Positions 1 through 10,440 of a DNA stretch of 64,000 nucleotides are shown piece by piece. The stretch is from Leptodactylus fallax (Eukaryota; Chordata; Amphibia; Anura; Leptodactylidae). The notes under the pieces were generated by a model. The model saw nothing but the letters and a program-made list of their open reading frames with translations. It searched no databases and was not told the DNA's origin. The translations under genes and the position numbers were made by a program. How positions within the stretch are numbered: the stretch's first letter is position 1; every line of letters starts with the position of its first letter. The stretch lies in NCBI GenBank assembly GCA_947044405.1, contig CAMRHE010000645.1, positions 186,001 to 250,000 of the forward strand, given 5' to 3'.

Positions 1-2383
1 ATCCCAAACATCTGATTCTGTGCTCCAAAAGCCACATAGCGCTCCTTCCCTTCTGTGCTCTGCTGTGCGTCCAAACTGCAGTTTATGCCCACATATATGA
101 CACTGGTGTACCCAGGATAATGTACTTAATGTCACATGTGGGTATAACCGTCTGTTTGGGCACAGCCGGGCACAGAAAGGATGTAGCGCTATTTGGTTTT
201 TGGAGCACAGATTGGACGGTTTGGTTTTTGGACACCATTACACTTTTGCAGAGCTGAAACGCATGTAAAGTGGTATCCCCTGACATGTGACCCCATTTTG
301 GAAACTTCATCCCTGAAGGATTTTATCCAGGGGTACAGTGAGCATGTTTAATCCCCAAGCATTGCTATAATTTATTATCCATAAATGAATACGCAGCTGA
401 TGGTGAAACGTGAAAATGACAATTTTTCCAGGAATACGTCATTTCAGCGTAAAATATGTTGTGCCTGGTTTGTATCACAGACAAATGCCCCAAAAGCTGT
501 TGTGCCCAGGATCTCCGCTTAATAGTTTTTGGAGTGTGTGTCTGCTGACACAAGCTGGGTACAACATATCGGGGAATGAAATGGCATATCTATGGAAAAA
601 TTTCATTTTTAACTTTTCATTATCAGCTGCACATTCATTTCTGGAAATTAAATTAATGCAACACTTAAGGGATAGTAATGCTTGCTACCCCACTTGATAA
701 ATCCCTTGAAGGGTGTAGTTTCCAAAATGGGGTGACATGTCTGTGGATTCCACTTTACTGGCAATTCAGGGGCTCTGCAAAAGTGGCATGGTGTCCAAAA
801 ACAAAACTGTGTTCCAAAAACCAAAATAGCGCTCCTTCCCTTTTGTGCCCGGCTGTACTCAAACAGCAGATTACAACCACATATGGGGCATTTCTGTGTT
901 CAGGAGAAATTGTGTAACGAACTTTGGGGAGCTTTTTCTCCTTTGTCCTCTTGTGAAAATGAAAAATTTAGGGCTAAATTGACGGTTTATTGGAAAAAAA
1001 GTAATTTTTCATTTTCATGTCCCAATGTTAATACAATCTGTGAAACAGCTGTAGTGTCACAATGCTCACTATACCCCTTGATATGTTCTGTGAGGGATGT
1101 AGTTTCCAAAATGGGGTCACTTTTAGGGGATTTCCACTGTATTGGTACTTTGGGGGCTCTGCAAATGAGACATGGCACCTGAAATCTATTCCAGCAAAAT
1201 CTGCCCTCCAAAAGCCAAATAGTGCTCTTTCCATTCTGAGCCCCACCATGTACCCATACAGTAGTTTACAACCACATATTGAGTATTGCCGTGTTCAGGA
1301 GCAATTGTTTAACAAACTGTGGGGTACTTTTTCTCCTTTAACCCCTTGTGAAAATGAAAACTTTGGGGACAAAGTGATGTTTTAGTAATTTTTCATTTAT
1401 ACATCCCAATGTTAGTAAAATCTGTGAAACGGCTGTGGGGTCAAAATCCTCACTATACCCCTTGATGAATTCTGTGAGGGATATAGTTTCCAAAATGGGG
1501 TCACTTTTTTGGGGCTTCCTTTGTATTGGTACTCTAGCGGCTTTGCAAATGAGACATGGCACCTGAAAACTATTCCAGCAAAATTTGCTTTTCAAACGTC
1601 CAGTGTCGCTCCTTCCCTTCCATGCGCTGCCGTGTGCCCAAACATCAGTTTACACCCACATGTGGGGTATTTCTGTGCTCTGGGGAAATTGCATAAAACT
1701 GTGAGATGCATTTTCTCCTTTAACCCTTTGTAAATGTGTTAATTTTAGGGCTAAAGTAAGGGATTAGTGGAAAAAATGAAATGTCTAAATTTCACCTCCA
1801 TATTTTTAATTCCAGTGAAATGCTTAAAGGGTTAACAAACTTCCCAAATGCTATTTTGAATTATTTGAGGGGTGCAATTTTGAAAATGGGGTGATTTATG
1901 GGGGTTTCTAATATATAGGCCTTTATAATCCTCTTCAGAACTGAAGTGGTCCCTAAAAAATTAGTTTGGAAAATTTTCTTGTAAATCTGGAAAAACGCTG
2001 TTACACTTGTAAGTCTTCTAACGTCCAAAATAAATGAAAGGACGATTAAAAGATTATGCCGATATATTGCAGAGATATGGTAGCTAATATGAATTCATGT
2101 ATTTGGGTGGTATGACTGAAAAGCAGAGCATTTCACATTTTGAAAATTGTGATTTTTTTTCAAAATTTCCATCAAATTTCCTATTTTTTTTTTATAAATA
2201 AATACAAAAATATTCATTAGTGTTTACCACTAACAGTGCAATGTGTCACGAAAAAACTATCTCAAAGTCACTTGTGTAAGTTAAAGCGTCTCAAAGTTAT
2301 TGCCATATAAAGTGACATGTCAGTTTTGAAAAACGAGGCCTGGTCCTTAACGCACTTTTGGGCTGGGTCCTTAAGGGGTTAAT
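1..2383. repeat. Dispersed repeat R1 with internal ~385-bp tandem units
   Basis: A block centred on CCAAAATGGGGTCAC, preceded by a TTGATNNATTC-like stretch and followed by a stretch on a price-like theme of ACTTTACTGG and GGGGCTCTGCAAA, recurs near 700, 1080, 1465 and 1865, so the spacing is about 383-397 bp. The first 330 bp carry the same block in the opposite orientation around an internal palindrome near 75-170. The block ends near CCTTAAGGGGTTAA at about 2383, where the Penelope-like element begins. The same family recurs at 11800-13780. Short open frames here are not conserved between units and I do not treat them as genes. The class is unknown; a non-autonomous DNA element is possible. 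Confidence 0.7.
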
Positions 2384-2467
2384 TAAAATACACTATAAGG
2401 TCCTATTATTATGTGCAAAACTGTAGTCTGTGTGTCTTTTTTTAAAAACAAGCAGATGTGACCATGA
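2384..2467 (-). repeat. Inverted copy of the Penelope 3' region (left arm)
   Basis: This stretch is the reverse complement of 6588-6681, from the AATTAAAATACACTATAAGG end through AACAAGCAGATGTGACC, with one small indel region near the GTCTGT junction. Beyond 2467 and below 6588 the two arms diverge at once. Penelope elements often carry inverted or tandem partial copies at their 5' side, which is how I read this arm. Confidence 0.8.
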
Positions 2468-2657
2468 CATACCTCTTTCTTGAAGAGAGATAGCTTCACC
2501 TCCACTCTCAGTATTTGTGTGCTATACTGAAGGGAACACGTGCAGCGTTATTTAACTGATACTGAGCATGTGTGGGTGACCCAAACAACCAACATTGAAA
2601 AGTTTAGGGGATACACTGACTGTTTGAGAATGTGCAGAGTCTTACAATCTAGAACCA

Positions 2658-3377
2658 TTGAAATGGAAAGAAATATTTTGGAAAAAGAGCAACAAGCTGA
2701 ATAGAGATCGTAGGGATTTCAAACAGGATAACATTAAATTTTGGACGAAATTTAAGTCCAATACCACCAACAGAACAAGTAACATCCCCAATGAACCTAC
2801 CAAGATGTATACCAAATTTAGATCCAATTCACTTATACCATTACACAAAAAGGTTTTAGAAAGAACCAGAACTAAACAATTCTTGACCAAGGGCAACACA
2901 GAACAACGAGGTTATAAGAACCACAATCATGATAACTCAAAGTCCAATATACGCAGCAAAACGGGGATAATAAATTCAGTGCATATGGAACAAGAGGGGA
3001 CTATCAGGATGGTGACTAATAAAGGTATGGAGCTTCGTGGGAACCATACTGATAGTCCAACATTGATGTGGTCCGAACACCTAAACAAATCTGATAATAC
3101 CTCACTTTTTCTTACCCCCACGACTTTTGGAAATATCTCCCCCCACTCCAACCCCCAATCAAGTATATATAGCTCAAATCAGTACAAGTGTAATTACCAG
3201 TCCACAATATCCTCCCCTCCATCTAAAATATTGGAACCAGTGTCTCTGTCTGACAAACCTGTGATGAATGAAGAGGAAGATGAGGTTGACTCTTTGTATA
3301 ATACCCCTCTTTCACACTCTCAGATATGTAGAGCTCTTGAAATCTCTACACACAATAATGAAAAAGAATCTTTTTAA
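2658..3377 (+). pseudogene. Penelope-like ORF, N-terminal region
   Basis: A 239-residue open frame, rich in Lys, Asn, Ser and Thr, lies directly upstream of the reverse-transcriptase part and in the same reading frame as it. Near its start it has RDRRDFKQDNIKFW, which resembles the short charged motif with a Trp that I recall ahead of the reverse transcriptase in vertebrate Penelope elements. The frame stops at a TAA at 3375-3377, but the same frame continues beyond with coding-like sequence (a LDTDHYISRKRGTVANK-type stretch), so the stop looks like a nonsense mutation. A run of 22 A residues near 3497-3518 then breaks the frame. No enzymatic domain is recognisable in this part; it may bind nucleic acid, but that is a guess. 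Confidence 0.6.
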
Positions 3378-3626
3378 GGACTTGACACCGACCACTACAT
3401 ATCACGTAAAAGAGGCACTGTTGCTAATAAAAATCACAAAAATATCAGACTTTTACACTCCCATAAGCCTCAAGAGGAAGAACATGACAGATCAAAAAAA
3501 AAAAAAAAAAAAAAATAGACCCGAAAGGATCACCCATAAGAGATCCAGGGGATGTAGAGGGGGAAGGAGAAATAGGAGGCAAAATAAGCCCGAGTCCAAA
3601 AAGAAACAAGACATTACATACTGCAT

Positions 3627-4605
3627 ATTAATTTATCAGACCACCAACTATCTGAAAATGAAAAAAGCTTACTTTCCAAGGGCCTCTCATTCTGCCTATC
3701 ACAAAAAATTGACGATCTCCAATTATTTATTGACCTTAACAGGTTCATTAGGAAATTGACTTTGGCCAGACATTTTGAAATGATTAAAGACATTCCTAGC
3801 GACATGCCTAATGACACAGCTCAGAATCCAATAGAACCCCAGATTGAAGAGGAACCACATCCAGTCACTACAGATTTAAAACCTAGATCTACATTCTATC
3901 CCATCCACCACAAAGGGCATCATATAGAGAATTTCTATTCCTTTGTCGCATCAGAATTAAGGAAATTACCCCAAACAACCAACTCCAGATCTAATGTAAC
4001 TGGAGGTGAAAGAGAGGTACTACACTCACTCAGGAACAACCAAAATATAGTAATTAGAAATGCAGATAAAGGAGGGGGAGTAGTGATTCAAAACAGAAAA
4101 ACCTATATCCAGGAAGCATTTAGAATACTAGCAGACACTGTAAATTATATTGAATTAAAAACAGATCCAACAAAAGAACATTACAATGATTTTGTAAAAC
4201 TTATTGATGATGCTTACCGAATGGGGATTCTAACAAAAAAGGAAAAAGAGTATCTGCTAGTAAGAAATCCTAATAGAGCTTTGTTCTACTATTTGCAAAA
4301 AGTGCATAAAAACCTGCAGAATCCACCGGGGAGGCCTATCATCTCAGGTGTAAATTCAATAACTAGAAATTTATCACATTACATAGATCTTCATCTGCAA
4401 AAACATGTCCAAGCCCCCTAGATTCATATCTGAAAGATTCCTCAAGTCTAATAGGCATATTGATATCAATGGAATGGAAACCAAGCTACCACTGGGAAAC
4501 ACTTGATGTCACAGCATTATACAGCAATATACCACATGAGAAAGGTTTAGAAGCCATTTCTCAGTATTTAGACACCAACGATCATATGCCAGATCATCAA
4601 AAAAG
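3627..4605 (+). pseudogene. Penelope-like reverse transcriptase, N-terminal half (catalytic core missing)
   Basis: Reading from 3627 the frame gives LSENEKSLLSKGLSF, DLNRFIRKLTLARHF, NADKGGGVVIQNRKTY, LQKVHKNLQNPPGRPIISG and, after a frame change near 4420, LDVTALYSNIPHEKGL. These are the successive conserved blocks of Penelope reverse transcriptase: the fingers region with the ADKGG motif, the GRPIISG motif and the palm block with the first catalytic Asp (in LDVTALYSNIP). The next blocks, including the Tyr-x-Asp-Asp motif, are absent. At about 4595-4605 the sequence jumps to a stretch that normally lies near the end of the reverse transcriptase. The copy therefore cannot encode an active polymerase. 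The open frame 3756-4421 is only its least damaged piece. Confidence 0.85.
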
Positions 4606-4615
4606 ATGAAAGGGA

Positions 4616-5620
4616 TGTAGCCCTATTTGGGGGGGGGGTATGAGTATTATCCCTCCCGCAACAGACTCTGGCACTGACCTGTGTGTATAATGGGACCTGA
4701 AGCCTTCGCTGAAGGGAAGAGTGGGAACATATATGAAATATATCAGTGCCTCCACCCAGGATAGAGCCTCTGTATTACAGGGAGGATCTCTTCCTGGGAC
4801 TTACCCATGAAATACAGTTAGTAGCCTTAACAAGGATCACTGTACTAATCTCACAGTCTGAAGAATACATACAGATACCACATAAGGTTATAACAGTAGC
4901 TTTATAAGAATCAACAGGGTAATAATACATACATACAATATACTCAGAACACAGCAATACTACAACAACCAGCAAGTCCTCAACCGTCTTAGGTTATATA
5001 CCCGGGTATATATATATAGATATATAGCAAGAGTCCAGTGCACAATACCTCCAGGCAACAGAAGAGATGCAGGGGCCCCTGTGGATGACTGTGGATCCTC
5101 GGATTCTTCCAGGAGATGACAGACAGACGATCAGGAGATGATGATGGTGAGATTCTTCACAGGCAGCAAACAGGGCGACGGTGACGGCAGTAGATGCAGG
5201 CCTGACTACCCTAACACTGAGTCCTTAACCTGCCAGCTAAACTACTAGTGCCACCGGGCCTCTAACTAGCTAGTTGGCCTTCGGAAGCCTAACCTATCAC
5301 TGCCCTGAACTATATATATATATGGATCCCTAACTACGGTTACTAGCTAGGTCCTGTGAGTATATAGGGGGTAACACATACCTAACTATATACTCTGAAG
5401 TAAAGAGGAACAAGTGGCTCTTAGACTCCCCCAGACATAACATGTCTGTCTCAGCAGCTCTGCTCACATCTCTCCCCCCAGCAGCTCTGCCTCACATGTG
5501 TCTGACTCACTGTATTTACAAAACAAAACTTGCACTAAATGCCTGGGGTCTCTCAAGCCAAACTGCAGGGGCAAAGAAGCCAGATACATTATATACTAGT
5601 AGAAATGGCAGTTCCCTACA
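4616..5620. mobile_element. Solo LTR inserted in the Penelope-like element
   Basis: The insert starts TGTAGCCCTATTT and ends GTTCCCTACA, so it has TG...CA ends and a 5-bp terminal inverted repeat (TGTAG/CTACA). It is flanked by a 4-bp target duplication, GGGA, at 4612-4615 and 5621-5624. Removing it joins two parts of the Penelope frame. There is no internal retroelement coding sequence. A 4-bp duplication fits gypsy-type elements and some retroviruses; orientation and family are not clear. Confidence 0.75.
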
Positions 5621-6460
5621 GGGATTTTAAAACACAAAAGTCAAATCATGCAAAATAGACTGGTTGATAAACACTTTCCAAAACCCATAGTCAAGGCTGC
5701 TCATGAAAAAGCAAAAAAACTGTCCCAAATCGAATGTTTGATTCCGAGAGAAAAGATTGTCAACGATAAATACAAACTTAATTTCATAACAACATATAAC
5801 TCAGCACATAATGGAATTAGGGCCATCTTACAATAAAATTGGCATATTTTGCTAAATGATCAACATCTGAAAACCGTCTTACCAAGGAGTCCAGGAATGA
5901 CCTTCAGAAGGGCTAAAACCCTGAAAAATCTCATTGCACCAATTGAATTAAGGAAGAATCCAATAAATGAAAAAAGTAGGATTAGTTCTAATCATATCAA
6001 TGGGAGTTTTAGATGTTATCATAAAAAATGCAAATGTTGTCTGAATATATCTCACAAATTAGTTGGGTTTAACAGTAATAGGACAGGTGAAAAATTTCAA
6101 ATAAAAACCAGACTAGATTGTTCATCATCATATGTAATATATGTGATGACCTGCCCATGCGGCTTGGAATAGGTAGGCCGCACGATTATGTGCCTACGGG
6201 ACCGTTTTAATAAGCACAGATTGAATATTATCAATGGATATGAAAAACACAGCGTGTCATGTCACACCAAAGCAAAACATAATTGTGATTTCAAAAACTT
6301 TCTAATTACTCCGATAGAACAAATCCCCATCCATCTCTGAAATAGGTTTGATCTTTTGAGAAAAAAAAAGAGATGTTCTGGATATACAAGTTAAATACTT
6401 TGTTCCCTGATGGTCTCAATGAATCCCTTGAAAACATCTCTAATTAGCTGACCCCCTTTT
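5621..6460 (+). pseudogene. Penelope-like protein C-terminus with GIY-YIG endonuclease
   Basis: After the LTR the frame resumes with QNRLVDKHFPKPIVKAAHEK, the region linking reverse transcriptase to endonuclease. It then shows a Cys/His cluster (CYHKKCKCC) and the GIY-YIG domain, seen as YVIYVMTCPCGLE, a stop, then VGRT, with a downstream Arg (LRDRFNKH) and a His-rich stretch. A terminal FWIYKLNTLFPDGLNE motif also matches Penelope elements. The stop at about 6170-6172 falls exactly where the second Tyr of the GIY-YIG signature (YVG) should be; TAC to TAG is the simplest change. A further frameshift lies near 5836. GIY-YIG nucleases nick target DNA for retrotransposition; this copy could not do so. 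Confidence 0.85.
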
Positions 6461-7050
6461 TTTTTTTTTTTTTTTTGTCTCTCGCTCCCCCTATACATTC
6501 ATACATTCCAATACATTCATCAATTTTGTACCTTATATAATCCCCCCCTGTTTAGTATATACCATCCCAATTCTATATACTATGTGTCTTGGTCACATCT
6601 GCTTGTTTTTAAAAAAAATAAACTTACAGACTACAGTTTTGCACATAATAATAGGACCTTATAGTGTATTTTAATTAATGGGTTCTTATCATGTTTTACT
6701 TTTTTGTTTATGGTTATATGTAAGCCCTTTGGTATTAGTTGCTATTGAATTCCCTATAGTTCTGGGTCAGATATAGACAAAATATTTTTTTTTAAAACAT
6801 GGTTTTTAAAACATTTTGATTCAGAAATGTTCATGAGTCTTTGATTTACTGCCTATTACTTATTATCTATTATGTATTATGCTTTTATGGTTTTAGGTTT
6901 TTATGCAGACTATGTGAATATGAATTATTTATTTATCTACTGTTATACTGTATGTGGTTTAGATATAAGCTAGATCTTTTATCTATTATATGTGGTTTAG
7001 ATATGTTAGACCTTTTATCTGTTTTAATAATCCAGGTTCCCACTCTTGTA
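6461..7050 (+). other. Penelope 3' untranslated region
   Basis: The stretch is AT-rich and has no conserved frame. It holds a run of about 22 T residues (6457-6478), the right copy of the inverted repeat (6588-6681) and a region dense in TATT and TTAT words (6840-7020). It leads directly into the ribozyme-like fold. Confidence 0.6.
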
Positions 7051-7051
7051 C

Positions 7052-7113
7052 CATATTCCACTTGATAAAGGGGATGTTACCCCGAAACGCGGGTTTTAGC
7101 GTCGTGTGATGGT
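7052..7113 (+). ncRNA. Hammerhead ribozyme-like motif (type I) of the Penelope element
   Basis: The order of parts matches a hammerhead ribozyme. The core TTGATAA lies at 7062-7068, stem II GGGG/CCCC at 7070-7073 and 7080-7083 with a short loop, GAAA at 7084-7087, a short stem III CGC/GCG at 7088-7090 and 7099-7101 closed by A7087-U7102, and the cleavage-site C at 7103. Stem I can pair CAC (7059-7061) with GUG (7104-7106) and continue with several further pairs. The usual core is CUGAUGA; here C3 is U and G8 is A, which keeps the 3-8 base pair. Hammerheads in the terminal repeats of Penelope elements are established knowledge; activity of this copy is not known. Confidence 0.65.
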
Positions 7114-7215
7114 TGCTGTGTGAAAAATAAAAAATCGTTTGCAGTGAAACACTCCTGGGTGTGTGCGGTGCCTTTTTCTGAACTGGACTCCACCACATAG
7201 GAGGAGTACCATTGG

Positions 7216-7630
7216 TCATCATTTCTCTCTATATACCTACAACCTAAGCCAAGGACGACGAGGCCCTAGCTGCTCTAAAGACACTTCGAACATATGGAAT
7301 CCATTTTAGACCTGAGAATATTGCTCAGTGCAATTCCCATCATCACTATTTGAAGTATTCAATTTCCGGAAGTCTACACCAGCTGTGACATCCCATGTAC
7401 CTTTCCTGAAGCCGCTAACTGGCCTTAGCAGTCACGTGACTGCTGAGACCAATCAACAGCCTGAGGAAAGGACACATGATGTCACAGGTAGAAAACAACC
7501 GGAAGAAAACAGCGGAGCAGCAGGACCGAACCACGTTGGGAAGCACTGGAATATCGGGGACAGGTGAGTATGTTTTTTTTTTCCAGCTTCTCCGGCCTAA
7601 AATAAAAAAAAAAAATATCCTAGATAACCC
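7216..7630. other. Unassigned sequence between Penelope and MITE cluster
   Basis: No conserved frame, repeat unit or RNA fold was recognised. Two short overlapping open frames (7328-7567 and 7476-7826) have no familiar motif, and the second runs into a MITE, so they are probably chance. Confidence 0.4.
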
Positions 7631-7636
7631 CTTGAT

Positions 7637-7913
7637 ACCCCACGTTGCAAAAATGTCGCTTTTGGCCAGGACGGAAACATTTCAGGAAAAGACGCTGCAT
7701 TTTACATTACCTGCAAAGTGGATGGGATTCTGGTTAATGCCATCCACACATTGCAGAAAAAAATCTGCAGCAGAAAAGCGCAGCATGTCAATTATAACTA
7801 CAGAAATGCTGGTGTTTTCTGTATAGGTATAATAGAGGCAGAAAGTCCGCAGAGTAAAACGTGTTTTTTTCTGCAGCATTTTTTGCTGTACTTCACTATG
7901 TGGGGCCTTACGC
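7637..7913 (+). repeat. MITE family M1 copy
   Basis: This is one of many copies of a foldback family bounded by GGCCCCACGT-like ends and the complementary ACGTGGGGCC end. Its body has the phrases GCAAAGTGGATGGGATTCTG, CACACATTGCAGAAAAAAA, GTATAGGTATAAT and GCAGAAAGTCCGCAGAG. Here the left end is CCCCACGTTGCAAAAA and the right end is ATGTGGGGCCTTA. It has no coding capacity. Confidence 0.75.
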
Positions 7914-8180
7914 TAGGTTCACACCTGCGCTCGGGCTTCCGTTCTTCCCATTCACACATTGCTGAAAAATATACGCAGCGGAAACGCTGCGATTTCCAAA
8001 ACTGTCGCTGTTTTGCAAATCGCAGCATTTCCTTTATACTTACGGAAATGCAAGCAATGGAAGCAGAAAGTCCGCAGAGGTTTTGTGAAAAGCACTGAGG
8101 GAAAAACCGTGATGTGTTGCCTCTGTAATTTTTCCCACAACGCTTTTTTTTGCTGTGGCCTGCTACGTGGGGCCTTAGCC
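7914..8180 (+). repeat. Second M1 MITE copy, left-truncated, preceded by M3 start
   Basis: The stretch begins with 30 bp of another MITE end (CTAGGTTCACACCTGCGCTC, family M3) and continues into an M1 body from CATTCACACATTGC to CTACGTGGGGCCTTAGCC. The M1 left third is missing. Confidence 0.65.
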
Positions 8181-8246
8181 TCAAGCAGCTTCCATTACCT
8201 CAAAACATAACTTTTTTTTTATTGTGAAGGACTTTGAAGAAAATTA

Positions 8247-8502
8247 TGCTAGATTCCCACTAGCGCCGGGCTCTCTGTCATTCGGGTCCGTTGGGGTACC
8301 TGAAAAACAAAGATAAGAACCGCTGCAACAGCGGTTACACACGGAGACCTCAAGGACTATAATGGGGTCTGCCAGCTGTCTAACTTTCTTAAACTGAAAG
8401 TGGCGGAGAAAAAAGTCCTCCTTGTAGGACTTTATTCTCCACCGATTTTCGGCGGTATCTAACGGAGATTCCGACGAAGATGTGAACCCAGCCTTAATAA
8501 TT
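8247..8502 (+). repeat. M3-related foldback MITE
   Basis: It starts CTAGATTCCCACTAGCGCCG and ends GAAGATGTGAACCCAGCCT. The two ends are degenerate complements, like the better preserved copy at 16802-17036. The middle has the shared phrase ACTATAATGGGGTC. Confidence 0.6.
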
Positions 8503-8739
8503 ACTTTAATGCCCATAATGTAAGTTTCTTAATAATGACCAACCAATGGAATAGGTCATCCATATTAGAGACCCAGACCCCACACAGATCAGCTCTTATG
8601 ACAGCCTTTGGGTGCTAGAAGCTACTGCAGTAACTTACTTAAAGTAGCCCGGAGGCTACCAGAACAGGTGATCTTTGTGGGGTCTGGGTAGAGGACTCCC
8701 ACAGATCAAATACTTATGTCCAATCACGTTGGTCATGTT

Positions 8740-9032
8740 GTGGAAACAGTGTTTTTTGCTGCTGCGAAAAAAATTGCAGTGTTTTACAGTACCAGCAAAG
8801 TGCATGAGATTCTGGCTAATCCAGTCGACACACTGTGGGGAAAAAGGCATGTTTTAACTGTGGAAACCCAATTGTTTTCCCTATAGATTTAATAATGGAA
8901 GAAAAACCGCAGAGAAAAACACTGCAAAAATGCAATGAAAAACTCAGTGGAAAAAAATCTGCAAGATGTTTATGCTGCATTTTTCTGCAGCATTTTTTAG
9001 CTGTTTTTCACTAGGTGAGGCCTTAGCCTTAA
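8740..9032 (+). repeat. M1 MITE copy, decayed
   Basis: The stretch has the M1 phrases in order: a GGAAACAGTG-like start, CAAAGTGCATGAGATTCTGG, TAATGGAAGAAAAACCGCAG and the end CTAGGTGAGGCCTTAGCC. Divergence is higher than in neighbouring copies. Confidence 0.6.
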
Positions 9033-9612
9033 ATGTTCATGAACACCTGTCAATACAGGGACTGACAAGCATCTATGCATCTATCAGCGCTGGTTTGAAT
9101 GAACATTTTTACACTAGCTGATGCAATGTAAATTGGGGAGAAACAATCACTACTGCAGGCAGTGTACCTGGCTCTTTAGGAAGTCTCTAACAAATACAAA
9201 ATCATCTACGTATACCTGAACACTGAATTTAGTTTGCAGATAATTTTATTTGCTGCTTCTGTAGTTTTTGCTTTGGGGCTGGGAACAGAATGTTCAGCTA
9301 CTTTTGAGGCTATGGAGGATTATTTTTTTGTCATCCAGTCACCAAGGAAATAGAGATATACACAGTAATTACACACTTCTCCACTCCCCCCTTCTCTTTA
9401 TGATTGTCATTCTTGCGTGTGTTCAGGAATGTAAGTTTTAAGGATATCAGTGACTTCCTATAAATCAATATTCCTAGGAAAGTTACAGGAAATCTGATTG
9501 TCCCCCAATATATATAGGTTGCCAATCTATAAATATATAACCACTTCCGCAAGAAAGCTATGTGATAAGCTAAATATAAAGTTTGGTGACAAATTATACA
9601 ATTTTACTCTTA
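9033..9612. other. Unassigned sequence
   Basis: No coding frame or repeat family was recognised. It is of ordinary composition with a mild AT bias. Confidence 0.4.
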
Positions 9613-9785
9613 GGCCTGGACCCCACGTTGCAAAAACGCAGCGTACCTGCAAAGTGGATGGGATTCTGGCTAATCCCATTCACACATTGCAGAAAAAAAT
9701 CTGCAGTGGAAACGCTGTGAATTCAAAAACGCTTGCATGTCAATTAAACTTACAGAAACGCTGGCGTTTTCCGTATAGGTATAAT
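9613..9785 (+). repeat. M1 MITE, right part replaced
   Basis: The left half of an M1 copy (GGACCCCACGTTGCAAAAAC through CCGTATAGGTATAAT) stops at 9785 and is followed directly by LTR-like sequence starting TGTTATC. Confidence 0.65.
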
Positions 9786-10440
9786 GTTATCAAAACCTAA
9801 ACTGGTTCCACTCTTTAATTGACAGGAGATGTCCAAATTAATTAATTAAATCGCGCTTGGCGAATCAACACAGAGACAGGTGATTCTCTATGATAATTCT
9901 CTTCCCTTTATTGAGCCGGTGCCCAAGATTATAAAGGAAAATAATGGCTTTATGCCATATTACAGAATACATCACACAAAGCATGCAATACAATTGGTTA
10001 AGGATAAGTGGGCGTTCTGCATTGCCCGCACATGGCTAGCACATGGGCTTCTAGTTTACCCCATCTTGGATGCGTAATTAAGCCTCTGACCACATAGGCT
10101 CTTCTTTGTCAGTAGACCTTGAAATGTTTCATTAAAACATCTTTACTGAAACCTAGCTCCTGTCCCATACAATACATAAGAGAGTATAGGGACGGCAAGG
10201 GGCAAGATGTATAACCGGACACTCTTATCTAATAACCTTGTCTATGTAGCGTGAGAAGAGCTTTTAAACAATAGTACATTCTAATGCCTAAAAGCCATCT
10301 GGGCTAAGTAACACTTTCACACAAAATCAGATTTTACTGGAATATATTCTCTTAGAGTGATAGATACATACTGACGCAAAGATACAATTCTATTGATTAT
10401 TGATTCTTAGGCCAATTTCTGATATTTTTCCAGAAGATTG
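9785..10440 (-). mobile_element. Probable LTR fragment, minus orientation
   Basis: Read on the minus strand, the stretch shows a polyadenylation signal (complement of CTTTATTG near 9901-9910) followed about 110 bp later by a terminus ending GATAACA, the complement of TGTTATC at 9785. It interrupts an M1 MITE. I could not place the other end or a target duplication, so the extent is approximate and the call is tentative. Confidence 0.35.

Larger units (their letters stand above)
2384..7215 (+). mobile_element. Penelope-like retroelement, degenerate, with nested solo LTR
   Basis: The element carries, in order, a basic N-terminal region, part of a Penelope-type reverse transcriptase, a GIY-YIG endonuclease domain and a 3' untranslated region with a hammerhead-like ribozyme. 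An 85-95 bp inverted copy of its own 3' region (6588-6681) sits at its left edge (2384-2467), a complex end structure typical of Penelope elements. The copy is dead: it has nonsense codons, frameshifts, an internal deletion that removes the reverse-transcriptase catalytic core, and a solo LTR at 4616-5620. The right limit, near 7215, is uncertain. Confidence 0.85.

Noticed and set aside
3268..3759. 163-residue protein with a Lys run
   Set aside because: It is an out-of-frame reading across the A run in the Penelope element; the coding frame is the one used by the flanking parts.
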